DNA from: Marinihelvus sp942491555
Lineage (GTDB): Bacteria; Pseudomonadota; Gammaproteobacteria; Xanthomonadales; SZUA-36
Length of the DNA: 64,000 nucleotides
Reading direction: 5' to 3'
Assembly: GCA_942491555.1 (NCBI GenBank)
Contig: CALOBN010000001.1
Span: forward strand, 62,001 to 126,000
In this document: in pieces, positions 49,382-58,434 of the stretch
Layout of the letters: each line of letters opens with the position of its first letter
Numbering within the stretch: the stretch's first letter is position 1
Made by a program: the position numbers and the translations under genes
Notes under the pieces: model-generated
What the model was told of the DNA's origin: nothing
Databases searched by the model: none
The model's input: the letters and a program-made list of their open reading frames with translations, nothing else

Positions 49382-50296
49382 ATGTCGATACTGCTGGATG
49401 CCCTGCGTAAATCCGAGCAACAGAAAAAGCTTGGCACCGCCCCGGATATTCACGGCGCGGAACCGATGATTTACGAGCCGCGACGTCCAGGCTGGCTTTT
49501 GCCAGCGGTCGTTGCCGGCATAATTGTGCTGCTGGTGACGGGAAGCTACATGGCGTGGCGTACTTTTCTGCAGGACGGGCAGGAACCGCCAGTTACGGGT
49601 GTGAATAGCACGGCGCAGACATCATCCGGGCAGACATCACAAACCGGGGTTGTGCCCAGCGAGGCCCCGCCGGATCTGTCAGGGACGCCAGCGGTCGGCC
49701 CGCTGAGTCCGGTTGATGAGGTTGCCAGCGAGGCGAACACGGCTGGTGCCTTGAGCGGGGCCGGGGCAAAGCCAGCGCCACGGGCGGATACCCGGCCACG
49801 TTCGCCGGTTGAGTCCCTGAGCGGTTATCGACCCTATCAGGCAGCCTCTGGCGCAGCGGTTCCGGCAGCAGCGGCTGATCCGGCAGCAAGCTCTCCCCCG
49901 GTCGCTGGCTCCCCGCCGGGTGCTGCCACAACCGATGCAGGGACCATAAGTGATTCCTCATCAGCCCGGTCGCCATTGCCATCGCCGGCTGAAAAGACTG
50001 TCGCCGAACCGGTCAGCGTCCAGAACAGCACTGCGCCAGCAACGGGCGATACGCGCGATGACAATGGCGTTATCAGCTACTGGCAATTACCGGAGACGGT
50101 GCGCAACCAGCTGCCGCAATTCAAAATCACCGTGCTGGTTTATGACGAGGTACCCGCAAACCGTTTCATACTGATGGGCGGCAAGCGCTATAAGGTTGGC
50201 GATATGTTTGGCAACGACGTTCGCTTGCTGACGATTCTGCGGGATCGGGCAATCTTCCGATACAACGCCTATCGCTTTTTCGTTACCCAGCGCTGA
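49382..50296 (+). CDS. gspB: GspB-type type II secretion accessory protein
   Basis: The product has 304 residues. The N terminus MSILLDALRKSEQQKKLG is the hallmark of GspB/ExeB-like proteins. A membrane helix spans about 38-57, then comes a long Pro/Ala/Ser-rich periplasmic linker of low complexity, and a C-terminal GspB domain (LPQFKITVLVYDEVPANRFILMGGKRYKVGD, read in parts) that would meet the secretin or GspA. It follows gspA directly and almost surely forms a complex with it. Confidence 0.88.
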   Translation: MSILLDALRKSEQQKKLGTAPDIHGAEPMIYEPRRPGWLLPAVVAGIIVLLVTGSYMAWRTFLQDGQEPPVTGVNSTAQTSSGQTSQTGVVPSEAPPDLSGTPAVGPLSPVDEVASEANTAGALSGAGAKPAPRADTRPRSPVESLSGYRPYQAASGAAVPAAAADPAASSPPVAGSPPGAATTDAGTISDSSSARSPLPSPAEKTVAEPVSVQNSTAPATGDTRDDNGVISYWQLPETVRNQLPQFKITVLVYDEVPANRFILMGGKRYKVGDMFGNDVRLLTILRDRAIFRYNAYRFFVTQR

Positions 50297-50317
50297 GCGG
50301 CTTCGCCCACCAGCCCG

Positions 50318-51025
50318 GTGAACACCAGCCCGATCACTCATCCTGACAGCACCCGGGCGGGCTTCCCGTGGATGACCCTGACGCTGTGCTGCGTGTGTCT
50401 TGTGATCGGCGTCCTGTTTGCCTTTCTCGATACCCAGCGCCAGGTCGTTATTATTGAAGTCATTGGTGCGAATCCCGCACATATCGCCAGCCTGTTGGCC
50501 GGGACCCGGCAGGAGGGATGGCTGGCCCTGGCTGGATCCCTGTTATTTCATTCAAGCTGGCTGCATTTGATTGGCAACCTGGCCTATCTCTGGGTGTTTG
50601 GTATGCCAGTTGAGCGGCGCACCGGACCGCTCTCGCTTGCCGTGGTGTTCTTCGGTGGCGGCATCCTGGCACACCTGATTCTGGCCCTGCGCCTGCCAGA
50701 CGTCGATCTGCCGGTGATCGGTGCCAGTGGCGCGGTCTCCGCCGTGGTTGGGGCCTGCGCAGGCCTGTATCCGGCCCGGCGAATCGGCCTTTATTTGCCG
50801 CTTGGCCTGATTGTCGAATTCGTGCGTCTGCCAACCTTGCTGGTGGTCGGTTCCTGGTTCGCGCTGCAGTTGCTTTATTCGCTGTTCGGCCCCATTTCTG
50901 GTGCCATGGCGTGGTGGACTCACCTGGCAGGTTTTGCTCTCGGTCTGAGCTATGCGTTGTTGGCGCGTGCCCTGATGGCAGCGCGGTCAGGTTCCAGAGA
51001 GGTTCATGGACGCTCCGGAAACTGA
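50318..51025 (+). CDS. Rhomboid family intramembrane serine protease
   Basis: The product has 235 residues with six or more membrane segments. The rhomboid marks are FHSSWLHLIGNLAYLWVFG, the catalytic Ser137 in GASGAVSAVVG and the catalytic His202 in THLAGFALG. An Asn in HLIGN would help the oxyanion hole. Substrates are unknown. The GTG start lacks a clear ribosome site; the ATG at codon 19 is an alternative. It stands 21 bases behind gspB and may be cotranscribed. Confidence 0.85.
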   Translation: MNTSPITHPDSTRAGFPWMTLTLCCVCLVIGVLFAFLDTQRQVVIIEVIGANPAHIASLLAGTRQEGWLALAGSLLFHSSWLHLIGNLAYLWVFGMPVERRTGPLSLAVVFFGGGILAHLILALRLPDVDLPVIGASGAVSAVVGACAGLYPARRIGLYLPLGLIVEFVRLPTLLVVGSWFALQLLYSLFGPISGAMAWWTHLAGFALGLSYALLARALMAARSGSREVHGRSGN

Positions 51026-51111
51026 GGTTTGCCGATGCGCCCCTTAATTTAAACCGCTTCCTTTGGGTCCCTGACAAAGACCCGTACTGCGGGCAGGAGT
51101 TTGGACAAAAA

Positions 51112-51441
51112 ATGGCCAAGGATATTCTTTACAGGGTAGCGTTTCATAATCACGGCAGGGTGTATGAGGTGTTCTGCAGCTCAGTCAGCACCAGTTCACT
51201 GTGGGGCTTTCTTGAAATTTCCGGGATGATTTTCGACAGTGGTGATGCCGTGGTGGTTGACCCTACAGAAGAAAAAATTCGCGAGGAGTTTGCCGACGTT
51301 GAGGTGTTGCACGTCCCCCTGCATGGTGTATTGCGTGTCGAGCAGGTGCGTCACAAGGGCAAAGCCATCATCAGAGACCGCGAGAGTGGTGAGAAGGTCA
51401 CGCCGTTCCCGCTGACCCCGCCGGCGCGCCCAAATATCTGA
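51112..51441 (+). CDS. DUF1820 family protein
   Basis: The product has 109 residues and starts MAKDILYRVAFHNHGRVYEVFC, the typical DUF1820 opening. A conserved WGFLEISGMIFD segment and a C-terminal part that keeps HVPLHGVLRVEQV follow. The family occurs in gammaproteobacteria and has no known role. AGGAG stands 12 bases before the ATG. Longer in-frame extensions upstream have no family resemblance. Confidence 0.85.
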   Translation: MAKDILYRVAFHNHGRVYEVFCSSVSTSSLWGFLEISGMIFDSGDAVVVDPTEEKIREEFADVEVLHVPLHGVLRVEQVRHKGKAIIRDRESGEKVTPFPLTPPARPNI

Positions 51442-51492
51442 GATGTATTTGCAGCGCTGCAGCGTGCCCGCCACCTGAACGCGAAGACCGGC

Positions 51493-52734
51493 TCAGGGCG
51501 CTGCCGCCGCAAGCGGTTGTGCCAGCCCTGGCGCGAGACCGTCGCGAATTAGTTCCAGTGCCCGCTGAACGCCGGCATCGTCGTCTGGATCCTCGGCGTC
51601 AAAATCCGGGTCCTCGAGAACGATGTCGGGTGTGATGCCGGTCTGATCAAAGCTGCGGCCGGCAGCTGTGTAATAGCGTGCAGTGGTCAATTTCAGACCT
51701 GAGCCATTGCGTAAATGCAGAAGGGATTGAACGGTTCCTTTGCCGAAGGTCTCGCTGCCGACAATGAGGGCGCGGCGATGGTCCTGCAGGGCCCCGGCGA
51801 GGATTTCCGAGGCCGACGCGCTGGCGCCGTTGACCAGGATCACCAGCGGCAACGGCGAAACCCACTGCCCGGGTTCGGCAAAATACTCCATCTGGCTGGC
51901 GGCATAGCGCCCTTGGGTATAAACGACCAGACCGGACTCAAGGAATCCATCGGCGATCAGCGTGGCGGCCTGGACCAACCCGCCGCCATTATTGCGCAAG
52001 TCAATAATCGCGCCGCTCAATGCACCGCCGGACTCCTCCATGATCTGCAAAAGCGCCACTTCGGTCTCATCCGCCGTGCGCAGGTTAAAACCAGTGATCT
52101 GCAGCAGCGCAATGTCTTTATCGATCAGGCTGCCCTGAACGCTGGGCGTGGGAATGTTCGCGCGCGTGAGCTCCACATCCCGCGGCCGGTCCATGCCGCT
52201 GCGCACCTTCACAGTGACACGGCTTCCTGGCGCGCCCAGTAGTGCATTCATGGACTCGGTCAGGGCGCGCCCCTTAACCGCTTGCGCGTCGACTTCCAGA
52301 ATCAAGTCACCGTTCTTGATGCCACCGGCCCAGGCAGGGCCGTCCTCGACTACGTCTTCGACGATCAACCGTTGCTGGCGAACCTCGAGCGTGACACCAA
52401 TCCCGCCATATTGGCCGCTGGCGTCCTCATTAAAACGCTGAAGCTCGTCCGGGCTGAGGTAGCTGGAATACTTATCCAGATCCTGCACCATGCCGCGCAG
52501 GGCATCATCAAGCAGGTCTGCATCAGAAACCGGATCCACATAATTGCGGCGCACGGCATTGTAGACATCGCTGAAGGTGCGCAACTCGTCGAGGCTAAGT
52601 GCGGGCGTTGCCGGGGTTCCGGCAGATTCATCGGCGCTCACAAGCGTGCCGGCCAGTCCGGTATACAGCACAGCAACGGCGGCAAGACGCAGAAAAAAGT
52701 ACGCCGCCCGGGGTGGGCAGCTCGGTTTAAACAT
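51493..52734 (-). CDS. ctp: Carboxy-terminal processing protease (S41 family, Ctp)
   Basis: Ctp proteases trim or degrade periplasmic proteins, including cell-wall hydrolases. The product has 413 residues: a signal peptide (hydrophobic FFLRLAAVAVLYTGLAGTLVSA), a PDZ domain at about 105-180 (YGGIGVTLEV, GPAWAGGIKNGDLILEVD), and the S41 domain with the catalytic Ser in GASASASEI (303-311) and Lys332 in FGKGTVQS. It lies behind envC, as in Pseudomonas, which suggests a link to peptidoglycan turnover. Confidence 0.94.
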   Translation of the reverse strand: MFKPSCPPRAAYFFLRLAAVAVLYTGLAGTLVSADESAGTPATPALSLDELRTFSDVYNAVRRNYVDPVSDADLLDDALRGMVQDLDKYSSYLSPDELQRFNEDASGQYGGIGVTLEVRQQRLIVEDVVEDGPAWAGGIKNGDLILEVDAQAVKGRALTESMNALLGAPGSRVTVKVRSGMDRPRDVELTRANIPTPSVQGSLIDKDIALLQITGFNLRTADETEVALLQIMEESGGALSGAIIDLRNNGGGLVQAATLIADGFLESGLVVYTQGRYAASQMEYFAEPGQWVSPLPLVILVNGASASASEILAGALQDHRRALIVGSETFGKGTVQSLLHLRNGSGLKLTTARYYTAAGRSFDQTGITPDIVLEDPDFDAEDPDDDAGVQRALELIRDGLAPGLAQPLAAAAP

Positions 52735-52752
52735 GGCACGTTCTCCTGTTGC

Positions 52753-53856
52753 TCAACGCTTGATCCAGCCCGCCGGGTCAACCGCCTTGCCCTTCCGGCG
52801 CAGTTCGAAATACAGCCCTTGCCGCCGGTCGGTACCTGTGCCGATGGTCGAAATTACCTCTCCGGGCTCCACCCAGTCGCCGACATCGGCCCGTAAGCTC
52901 TCGTTCTGACCGTACAGGCTCATAAAGCCATCACCATGATCCACAATCAACAGAAGTCCATAACCACGTAACCAGTCTGCATAGGCCACGCGGCCATAAG
53001 CGATGGCCTGGACAGTCTGTCCCGCGGGTGCCCCAATCAACCAACCCTGCCAGGTCATTCCGGCAGCGCGTTGCTGGCCAAAAGCCTGCAGTACGCGCCC
53101 CTGGGTAGGCATGGCAAGCTGCCCGCGCAGCTCGGCAGGGTGCTTTCTGGTACCCATATCACTGGGAATATCGGCCAGCGCATCATCGAGCTGCTCAAGC
53201 AGGGTCTCAAGATCGGCCCGGTTCTGCTCCAGTTCCTCAAGACGTGCTGCGTCCCCGGAAATGTCCTGCTCCAGTTGGGCCAGCAGGTCGGACCGCTCGT
53301 CACGTTGCTCGCTGAGTGCCAAACGCTCTTCTTCAAAGCGTTCTTTGACGCCGGCAAGCGTCGCAAGTTCAAGATCGATGTCGGCCCGCATGCGATCAAG
53401 CTGCACCAGGGCGTCCCGAAGCTCGCGAATCTGATCGCCCTGGGCCTGCCCAAGATAATCATAGTAAGCCAGCAGGCGCCCCAGCCTTGCGGGGTCATCC
53501 TGGTTCAGGATCAATTTGAGGCGCGACTCGCGCCCCAGGCGCCAGGCTGCGAGCACCTGGCGGGAAAGCGCATCTTCGCGGCGTTCCAGTTGTTGCAGGA
53601 AAGCGGCCTGCTCTGACTCCAGGCGCCGCACTTGCGCTTCCTGGGTTTGCACCGCTTCAGCAGCCTGCGCCAGGCTTCGGGCATTGGTCTGAATGTCCAG
53701 GTCGAGCGCTCGCAAGGCCTGCAGTTCACGTGACAGGTCGCCCCGGTTCTGTTCCAGGACGGCCTGTAGTTGACTGATCTCCTCGCTTAACTCTTTTAAT
53801 CGGCTTTCTGCGTCGCTGCGCTCGTCTGCCGCAAGCGGGGCGCTGCTGATCATCAT
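52753..53856 (-). CDS. envC: Murein hydrolase activator EnvC
   Basis: EnvC is the periplasmic activator of septal amidases and is gated by FtsEX. The annotated part has 367 residues: a long coiled coil (about 10-215) and a C-terminal LytM domain. As in E. coli EnvC, the zinc ligands are missing (GMTWQGWLIGA where active M23 enzymes have a His; LYFELRRKG at the end), so it activates rather than cuts. From the first ATG the signal peptide is truncated; a CTG start at 53916, overlapping the gpmI stop, would add 20 residues and complete it. Confidence 0.9.
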   Translation of the reverse strand: MMISSAPLAADERSDAESRLKELSEEISQLQAVLEQNRGDLSRELQALRALDLDIQTNARSLAQAAEAVQTQEAQVRRLESEQAAFLQQLERREDALSRQVLAAWRLGRESRLKLILNQDDPARLGRLLAYYDYLGQAQGDQIRELRDALVQLDRMRADIDLELATLAGVKERFEEERLALSEQRDERSDLLAQLEQDISGDAARLEELEQNRADLETLLEQLDDALADIPSDMGTRKHPAELRGQLAMPTQGRVLQAFGQQRAAGMTWQGWLIGAPAGQTVQAIAYGRVAYADWLRGYGLLLIVDHGDGFMSLYGQNESLRADVGDWVEPGEVISTIGTGTDRRQGLYFELRRKGKAVDPAGWIKR

Positions 53857-53912
53857 CAGCAGCAGGACCCAGCGTCCAAAGTTCGCGTACCGGGGGTGTT
53901 TCAGGTTCTGCT

Positions 53913-55445
53913 TCAGTGTGGTTCCGCCAGCACAAGCAAGGGTTTTCCGGTCATGGCGACAGGCTGCCCGATACCCAGCAGCAGCAGCATGGTCGGTGCC
54001 AGGTCTTGCAGGCTGCCATCCTTGATGCGTTCTATGTCACGGCCGCGGAATACGAACGGAACCGGGTTGGTGGTGTGTGCAGTGTGTGCCTGGCCGCTTT
54101 CGATATCAGCCATTTGCTCCACATTACCGTGGTCTGCCGTGATCAATAACTCGCCGCCGACCGCGTCGAGCGCGTCGCAAACCGCGGCCAGGCACTGGTC
54201 CACAGCCTCAACGGCGCTGATGGCTGCCGCAAGGCTGCCGGTGTGGCCCACCATGTCCGGGTTCGCCACGTTGCACAGGATGACATCAAAATCGCCCGAG
54301 CCGATGGCTTCGACGAGCTGGCGGGTCAACTCCGGCGCACTCATCTGTGGTTGCAGATCATAGGTTGCGACCTGCGGTGAGGGAATCAGGCGGCGCTCTT
54401 CACCCGCAAAAGGCTTTTCAACACCGCCGTTCATGAAAAAAGTCACATGCGCGTATTTCTCGGTTTCGGCGATGCGCAGTTGACGCAGGCCCGCCCGCGC
54501 CACCATCTCGCCAAACAGGTCGGGAAGCGTGTCTGGCGCGAAGGCCACGTTCATGGGCAAACCAGCCAGGTACTCGGTCATGCCGGTAAAGGCGGCAAGG
54601 GCGGGAGCCTGCCGTGGAAAGCCTGCAAAGTCGGGCTCAACGAAGGCCCGGCTGAGTTCGCGGGCCCGATCGGCCCGGAAATTCACGAATATGACGCTGT
54701 CACCATCTTGCATGCCCGTGAAATTGCCAACGACACTGGGGCTGACGAATTCATCGTTCTCACCGCGTGCATAAGCGGCATTGAGTGCTTCGAGGGCATT
54801 TTCATAGTGGTATTCAGCCCGCCCGTTCACCAGGGCATTCCAGGCCCGTTCAACCCGGTCCCAGCGTTCATCCCTGTCCATGGCGAAATAGCGACCGCAC
54901 AGGGTGGCAAATTCAGCATCTTCAATTGAATCCAGCAAGGCTCCCATTGCCTGCAGCGATTCAGTCGCGCTGCGTGGTGGAGTGTCGCGGCCATCCAGAA
55001 AGGCATGGACGCGGATGGGCCCCGGCGCTCGACCGGCCGCCAGCCGCACCATGGCCTGAAAGTGTTCATCGTGACTGTGGACACCGCCAGGGGACAGAAG
55101 GCCCATGATGTGGACGGTGCCCCCTTTAGCGCGGGCCCGGTCGACCGATTCGCAAAGCACCGGATTGTCGAAGAACTCACCGGTCTCGATGGCCCGGGAG
55201 ATGCGCGTGAACTCCTGGTAGACGATACGTCCGGCACCGATATTCATATGCCCGACCTCGGAATTCCCCATCTGTCCGGGCGGCAAGCCCACAGCCGCGC
55301 CCGAGGTTTCCAGCAGACTGTGGGGCTGTTCGCTCCAGAGTCGGTCCCAGGTGGGTGTGTTTGCCAGGCTGATTGCGTTATCCGGGCCGGGTTCGCGATG
55401 GCCCCAGCCATCGAGGATCATGAGAAGAAGGGGTTTGCGTTGCAT
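53913..55445 (-). CDS. gpmI: 2,3-bisphosphoglycerate-independent phosphoglycerate mutase
   Basis: GpmI interconverts 3- and 2-phosphoglycerate using Mn(II). The product has 510 residues (E. coli 514). It starts MQRKPLLLMILDGWGHRE, with the metal-binding DGWG; the phosphoserine site is MGNSEVGHMNIGAGR. Other ligands lie in HAFLDGRDTPP, NVANPDMVGHTG and ITADHGNVEQM. It is the first gene of the leftward group gpmI-envC-ctp and is divergent from the rhodanese gene. Confidence 0.96.
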   Translation of the reverse strand: MQRKPLLLMILDGWGHREPGPDNAISLANTPTWDRLWSEQPHSLLETSGAAVGLPPGQMGNSEVGHMNIGAGRIVYQEFTRISRAIETGEFFDNPVLCESVDRARAKGGTVHIMGLLSPGGVHSHDEHFQAMVRLAAGRAPGPIRVHAFLDGRDTPPRSATESLQAMGALLDSIEDAEFATLCGRYFAMDRDERWDRVERAWNALVNGRAEYHYENALEALNAAYARGENDEFVSPSVVGNFTGMQDGDSVIFVNFRADRARELSRAFVEPDFAGFPRQAPALAAFTGMTEYLAGLPMNVAFAPDTLPDLFGEMVARAGLRQLRIAETEKYAHVTFFMNGGVEKPFAGEERRLIPSPQVATYDLQPQMSAPELTRQLVEAIGSGDFDVILCNVANPDMVGHTGSLAAAISAVEAVDQCLAAVCDALDAVGGELLITADHGNVEQMADIESGQAHTAHTTNPVPFVFRGRDIERIKDGSLQDLAPTMLLLLGIGQPVAMTGKPLLVLAEPH

Positions 55446-55584
55446 GTGGCTCTCTGGGTGACCTGGTCTTCGTGACCCGTTTATAACCCGGGTTAAGTGG
55501 CTATTGGCGACTTGAATTCCCAACTTGCGCCACCACCTTAGCAGGCGACGCAAGCCGACAGCGCATTATCACAGAGGTACCTGC

Positions 55585-56010
55585 ATGCAGCAATTCGTGG
55601 AGTTCGCCGGAAACCATTTCCTGCTGGTGGCAGGTTTTGTGGCTGTTGCCCTGACCCTGTTGGTGACGGAGTTCACCCGTCGCGGCCAGGGCTTCAAAAT
55701 GCTCTCGCCCAACGAGGCAGTCGCGTTTATCAATCAGAATGGGGCGGCCATCGTGGATGTGTCGCCGGCTGCAGACTTTAGTAAGGGTCATATTCTGAAT
55801 GCGCGTAACATTGCCCTGTCACGTTTTAAAGATCCTGACCCGGACGTGGTTAAGCTTATCAGCAAGCCTGTTCTGGTTGCGTGCAAGACGGGCCAGACCG
55901 CCGGCCAGGCGGCTACGGCCCTGGTTAAGCAGGGCGCTGAGAACGTGGCAGTGCTGCGTGGCGGCATGGCCCAGTGGGTCAGCGATAATTTTCCCGTGAC
56001 CCGTCGCTAG
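55585..56010 (+). CDS. yibN: Membrane-anchored rhodanese-like protein (YibN family)
   Basis: The product has 141 residues: an N-terminal membrane anchor (FLLVAGFVAVALTLLVTEF) and a rhodanese domain with the active-site Cys in VACKTGQTAG and the LRGGMAQWVSDNFPV end. The order gpmI / yibN-secB-gpsA matches E. coli, except that grxC is missing. AGAGG stands eight bases before the ATG. The physiological sulfur acceptor is unknown; recent work on E. coli YibN points to membrane-protein biogenesis, which I cannot test here. Confidence 0.9.
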   Translation: MQQFVEFAGNHFLLVAGFVAVALTLLVTEFTRRGQGFKMLSPNEAVAFINQNGAAIVDVSPAADFSKGHILNARNIALSRFKDPDPDVVKLISKPVLVACKTGQTAGQAATALVKQGAENVAVLRGGMAQWVSDNFPVTRR

Positions 56011-56124
56011 GGCGACTGGTTGCAATCGGGGTCAAGTGCGATACTTAGCGGCCATGGCGATGCGTTCGTCCCGGCAGTGACTGATCTCACTGGCTATTTT
56101 CCCAACTGAACTGAGAAAGCCAAT

Positions 56125-56655
56125 ATGTCTGATAAAGAGAACGAAGTTCCCGGTGCCAGCGAAGCACCAGCTGCAGCAGCAGCGCCTGAGGCGACCAACG
56201 CCCGTTTCCAACTGCAAAAAATATACGTTAAGGATGTGTCTTTCGAACTCCCTAACGCGCCACAGGTCTTCAAGGAAGACGGTGCAGCGGAAATTAAGAT
56301 GAACCTCGCGCAGCGGGTTAACAACATTGAAGACGAACTCTTCGAAGTGGTTCTGACGGTCACCGTGACTGCGACTTCCGGAGAGAAGACGGCCTATCTG
56401 GCTGAAGTGCACCAGGCGGGAATTTTCGCGATTGGTGGATTGGAAGCTGCGCAGCAGCAGGCTGTGCTCAATACGCTCTGTCCGCACACCTTGTTCCCGT
56501 ATGCGGCGAAAACCATCACCGGTCTGGTTGCTGATGGCGGTTTCCCGCCACTGGTTCTGCAGCCGATCAATTTCGATCAGGTATACCAGCAGCGTCTGCG
56601 TGAAGCCCAGGCCCAACAGGGACAGGGCGACATGGAAGTACAGGGTAACGCCTGA
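56125..56655 (+). CDS. secB: Protein-export chaperone SecB
   Basis: SecB keeps secretory proteins unfolded and hands them to SecA. The product has 176 residues (E. coli 155), longer at both ends with Ala/Glu-rich and Gln-rich tails. The core shows FQLQKIYVKDVSFELPNAP, the acidic SecA-binding region around EDELFEVVLTVTVTA, EVHQAGIFAIGG and CPHTLFPYAAKTITGLVADGGFPPLVLQPINF, read in parts. It is followed by gpsA after five bases. Confidence 0.95.
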   Translation: MSDKENEVPGASEAPAAAAAPEATNARFQLQKIYVKDVSFELPNAPQVFKEDGAAEIKMNLAQRVNNIEDELFEVVLTVTVTATSGEKTAYLAEVHQAGIFAIGGLEAAQQQAVLNTLCPHTLFPYAAKTITGLVADGGFPPLVLQPINFDQVYQQRLREAQAQQGQGDMEVQGNA

Positions 56656-56660
56656 CTCTG

Positions 56661-57671
56661 ATGCCTGATTCGCGGCGCACCATCGCGGTGCTCGGTGCCG
56701 GTTCCTGGGGAACGGCGCTGGCCATGCAGTTGGCGCGAAATGGTAATCAATGCCTGCTCTGGGCGCGCAGCCCGGAACAGGTAGATGACATGCAGGCCCG
56801 GGGTGAAAACCAACGTTTTCTCCCGGGCCTTGCTTTTCCTGTAGGTCTCCAGGTCGTTAGTGATCTGAGCGAAGCGATTGCCGCCAGCGATTACGTGCTG
56901 ATCGCCACCCCCAGTCATGCCTTTGGTTCACTGCTCGAATCCATTGCCCCGCAAATGCGTCACCAACCCGGCGTTGCCTGGGCCTGCAAGGGTTTTGAAC
57001 CGGGTACCGGACGCCTTCTGCACGAGGTTGCAGCGGGTTTGCTGGGTCCTGAGAAAGGGCTCGCCGCGGTGACCGGTCCTTCCTTCGCCAAAGAGGTCGC
57101 CAGAAATCTGCCGACTGCGGTGACGGTGGCTTCAAACAGTGAAGCCTTCGGTGATTTGGTTGCCCGCACTCTGCATGGAGGCAGCTTTCGTGCTTACACG
57201 AGCTCTGATCTGGTCGGTGCGGAACTGGGCGGTGCGGTTAAAAACGTGCTCGCCGTGGCCACCGGAATCTCCGATGGCATGGAACTGGGAGACAACTGCC
57301 GAGCGGCATTGGTCACCCGGGGGCTGGCCGAGATGATGCGCCTGGGCGAAGCCATGGGCGCACAGCCCGAAACGCTTACCGGCCTGGCCGGGATGGGCGA
57401 CCTGGTGCTGACGTGTACCGGTGATGCGTCGAGAAATCGCCGCCTGGGGCTTGCCCTGGGTCGTGGCTCCGGTGTGCAGGAGGCTGTGGATGAAATCGGC
57501 CAGGTTGTTGAAGGGGTAGGAACAGCCGCCGAAGTTCATCGCCTGGCAGGGCAGTTCAAGGTGAGCATGCCTATCTCCGAGGAGGTCTACGGGATCATCC
57601 ACGAGGGCTGGGATCCCGTCGAAGGAGTCAAACGCTTACTCGCCCGGCAGCAGAAGCCGGAAACGGACTGA
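56661..57671 (+). CDS. gpsA: NAD(P)-dependent glycerol-3-phosphate dehydrogenase
   Basis: GpsA reduces dihydroxyacetone phosphate to sn-glycerol 3-phosphate for phospholipid synthesis. The product has 336 residues (E. coli 339). It shows the Rossmann loop VLGAGSWGTALA, VTGPSFAKEVA, the catalytic Lys in LGGAVKNVLAVATGI, and GLAGMGDLVLTCTGDASRNRR. It is close behind secB, as in E. coli. Confidence 0.96.
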   Translation: MPDSRRTIAVLGAGSWGTALAMQLARNGNQCLLWARSPEQVDDMQARGENQRFLPGLAFPVGLQVVSDLSEAIAASDYVLIATPSHAFGSLLESIAPQMRHQPGVAWACKGFEPGTGRLLHEVAAGLLGPEKGLAAVTGPSFAKEVARNLPTAVTVASNSEAFGDLVARTLHGGSFRAYTSSDLVGAELGGAVKNVLAVATGISDGMELGDNCRAALVTRGLAEMMRLGEAMGAQPETLTGLAGMGDLVLTCTGDASRNRRLGLALGRGSGVQEAVDEIGQVVEGVGTAAEVHRLAGQFKVSMPISEEVYGIIHEGWDPVEGVKRLLARQQKPETD

Positions 57672-57709
57672 CGCCTCGAAGAATAACCTTCCGGTCGGGC
57701 GTTGTGGGC

Positions 57710-58174
57710 TTATTGCAGTCCGGGAAATGAATTCTGACGTAATGCTTCAAACAAGGTCACCGCAACCGCGTTGGACAGGTTAAGGCTGCGGCTTTCCGCT
57801 TGCATGGGAAGCCTGAGTTTTTCGGTAATGCTTGCACTGGACAGCAGCGCATCAGGAAGCCCGCGTGTTTCCGGCCCAAATAACAGGACATCCTCACCTT
57901 CAAAGCGCACGTCGCTGTAGCGTCGAGTGGCCCTGGTGGTCATGGCAAACACGCGTTTGCCCGGTAACGCCTGCAGCAGTGCATCCCAGTTTTCATGCAG
58001 TGTGACCACGGCCTGATCGCGGTAATCCAGCCCGGCGCGCCTGAGTGCTTTTTCCGTGAGACTGAAACCAAGCGGCTTGACCAGGTGAAGTCTGGCGCCG
58101 GTGTTGGCACACAGGCGCATGATATTGCCCGTGTTCGGGGGGATTTCCGGCTCAAAAAGTACGACGTGAAACAT
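57710..58174 (-). CDS. trmL: tRNA (cytidine/uridine-2'-O)-methyltransferase TrmL
   Basis: TrmL methylates the ribose of the wobble base in two leucine tRNAs. The product has 154 residues (E. coli 157) with the SPOUT trefoil-knot fold. It starts MFHVVLFEPEIPPNTGNIMRLCANTG; other marks are LVKPLGFSLTEKALRRAGLDY, LFGPETRGLP and LRLPMQAESRSLNLSNAVAV. An in-frame ATG nine codons earlier exists, but the chosen one matches the family. Confidence 0.94.
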   Translation of the reverse strand: MFHVVLFEPEIPPNTGNIMRLCANTGARLHLVKPLGFSLTEKALRRAGLDYRDQAVVTLHENWDALLQALPGKRVFAMTTRATRRYSDVRFEGEDVLLFGPETRGLPDALLSSASITEKLRLPMQAESRSLNLSNAVAVTLFEALRQNSFPGLQ

Positions 58175-58402
58175 CGCGAAAGCGTAGCCCAACCACGCCA
58201 TGAATAAAAATGCGATAAAGCGAAGGCCCGCCAGGCAGGGCTTTTACGCCCGGATACGGGTACTTCGTCCGGAAGAAAAGCCTCGCATTGCTACTTAAGC
58301 CGCCGATTTTAGGCGCGAATTCCGCCTCAATATCCATCCCCGAGGCATGCAGCTGAACCATTTGACACACCCGGGACTCGCGCGTAATCTTGGGCGGCGC
58401 TG

Positions 58403-58418
58403 ACACAACATCTTGTGT
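58403..58418 (+). promoter_or_regulatory. NrdR box 1 upstream of nrdJa
   Basis: ACACAACATCTTGTGT is a near-perfect 16-base palindrome that fits the NrdR box pattern. It starts exactly 32 bases (three helical turns) before a second box. NrdR is the ATP/dATP-sensing repressor of ribonucleotide reductase genes and binds such tandem boxes. A possible -35/-10 pair (TTGTGT, 17 bases, CACAAT) would be covered by both boxes. Confidence 0.78.
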
Positions 58419-58434
58419 CCAGTTAGGGGTCAAG

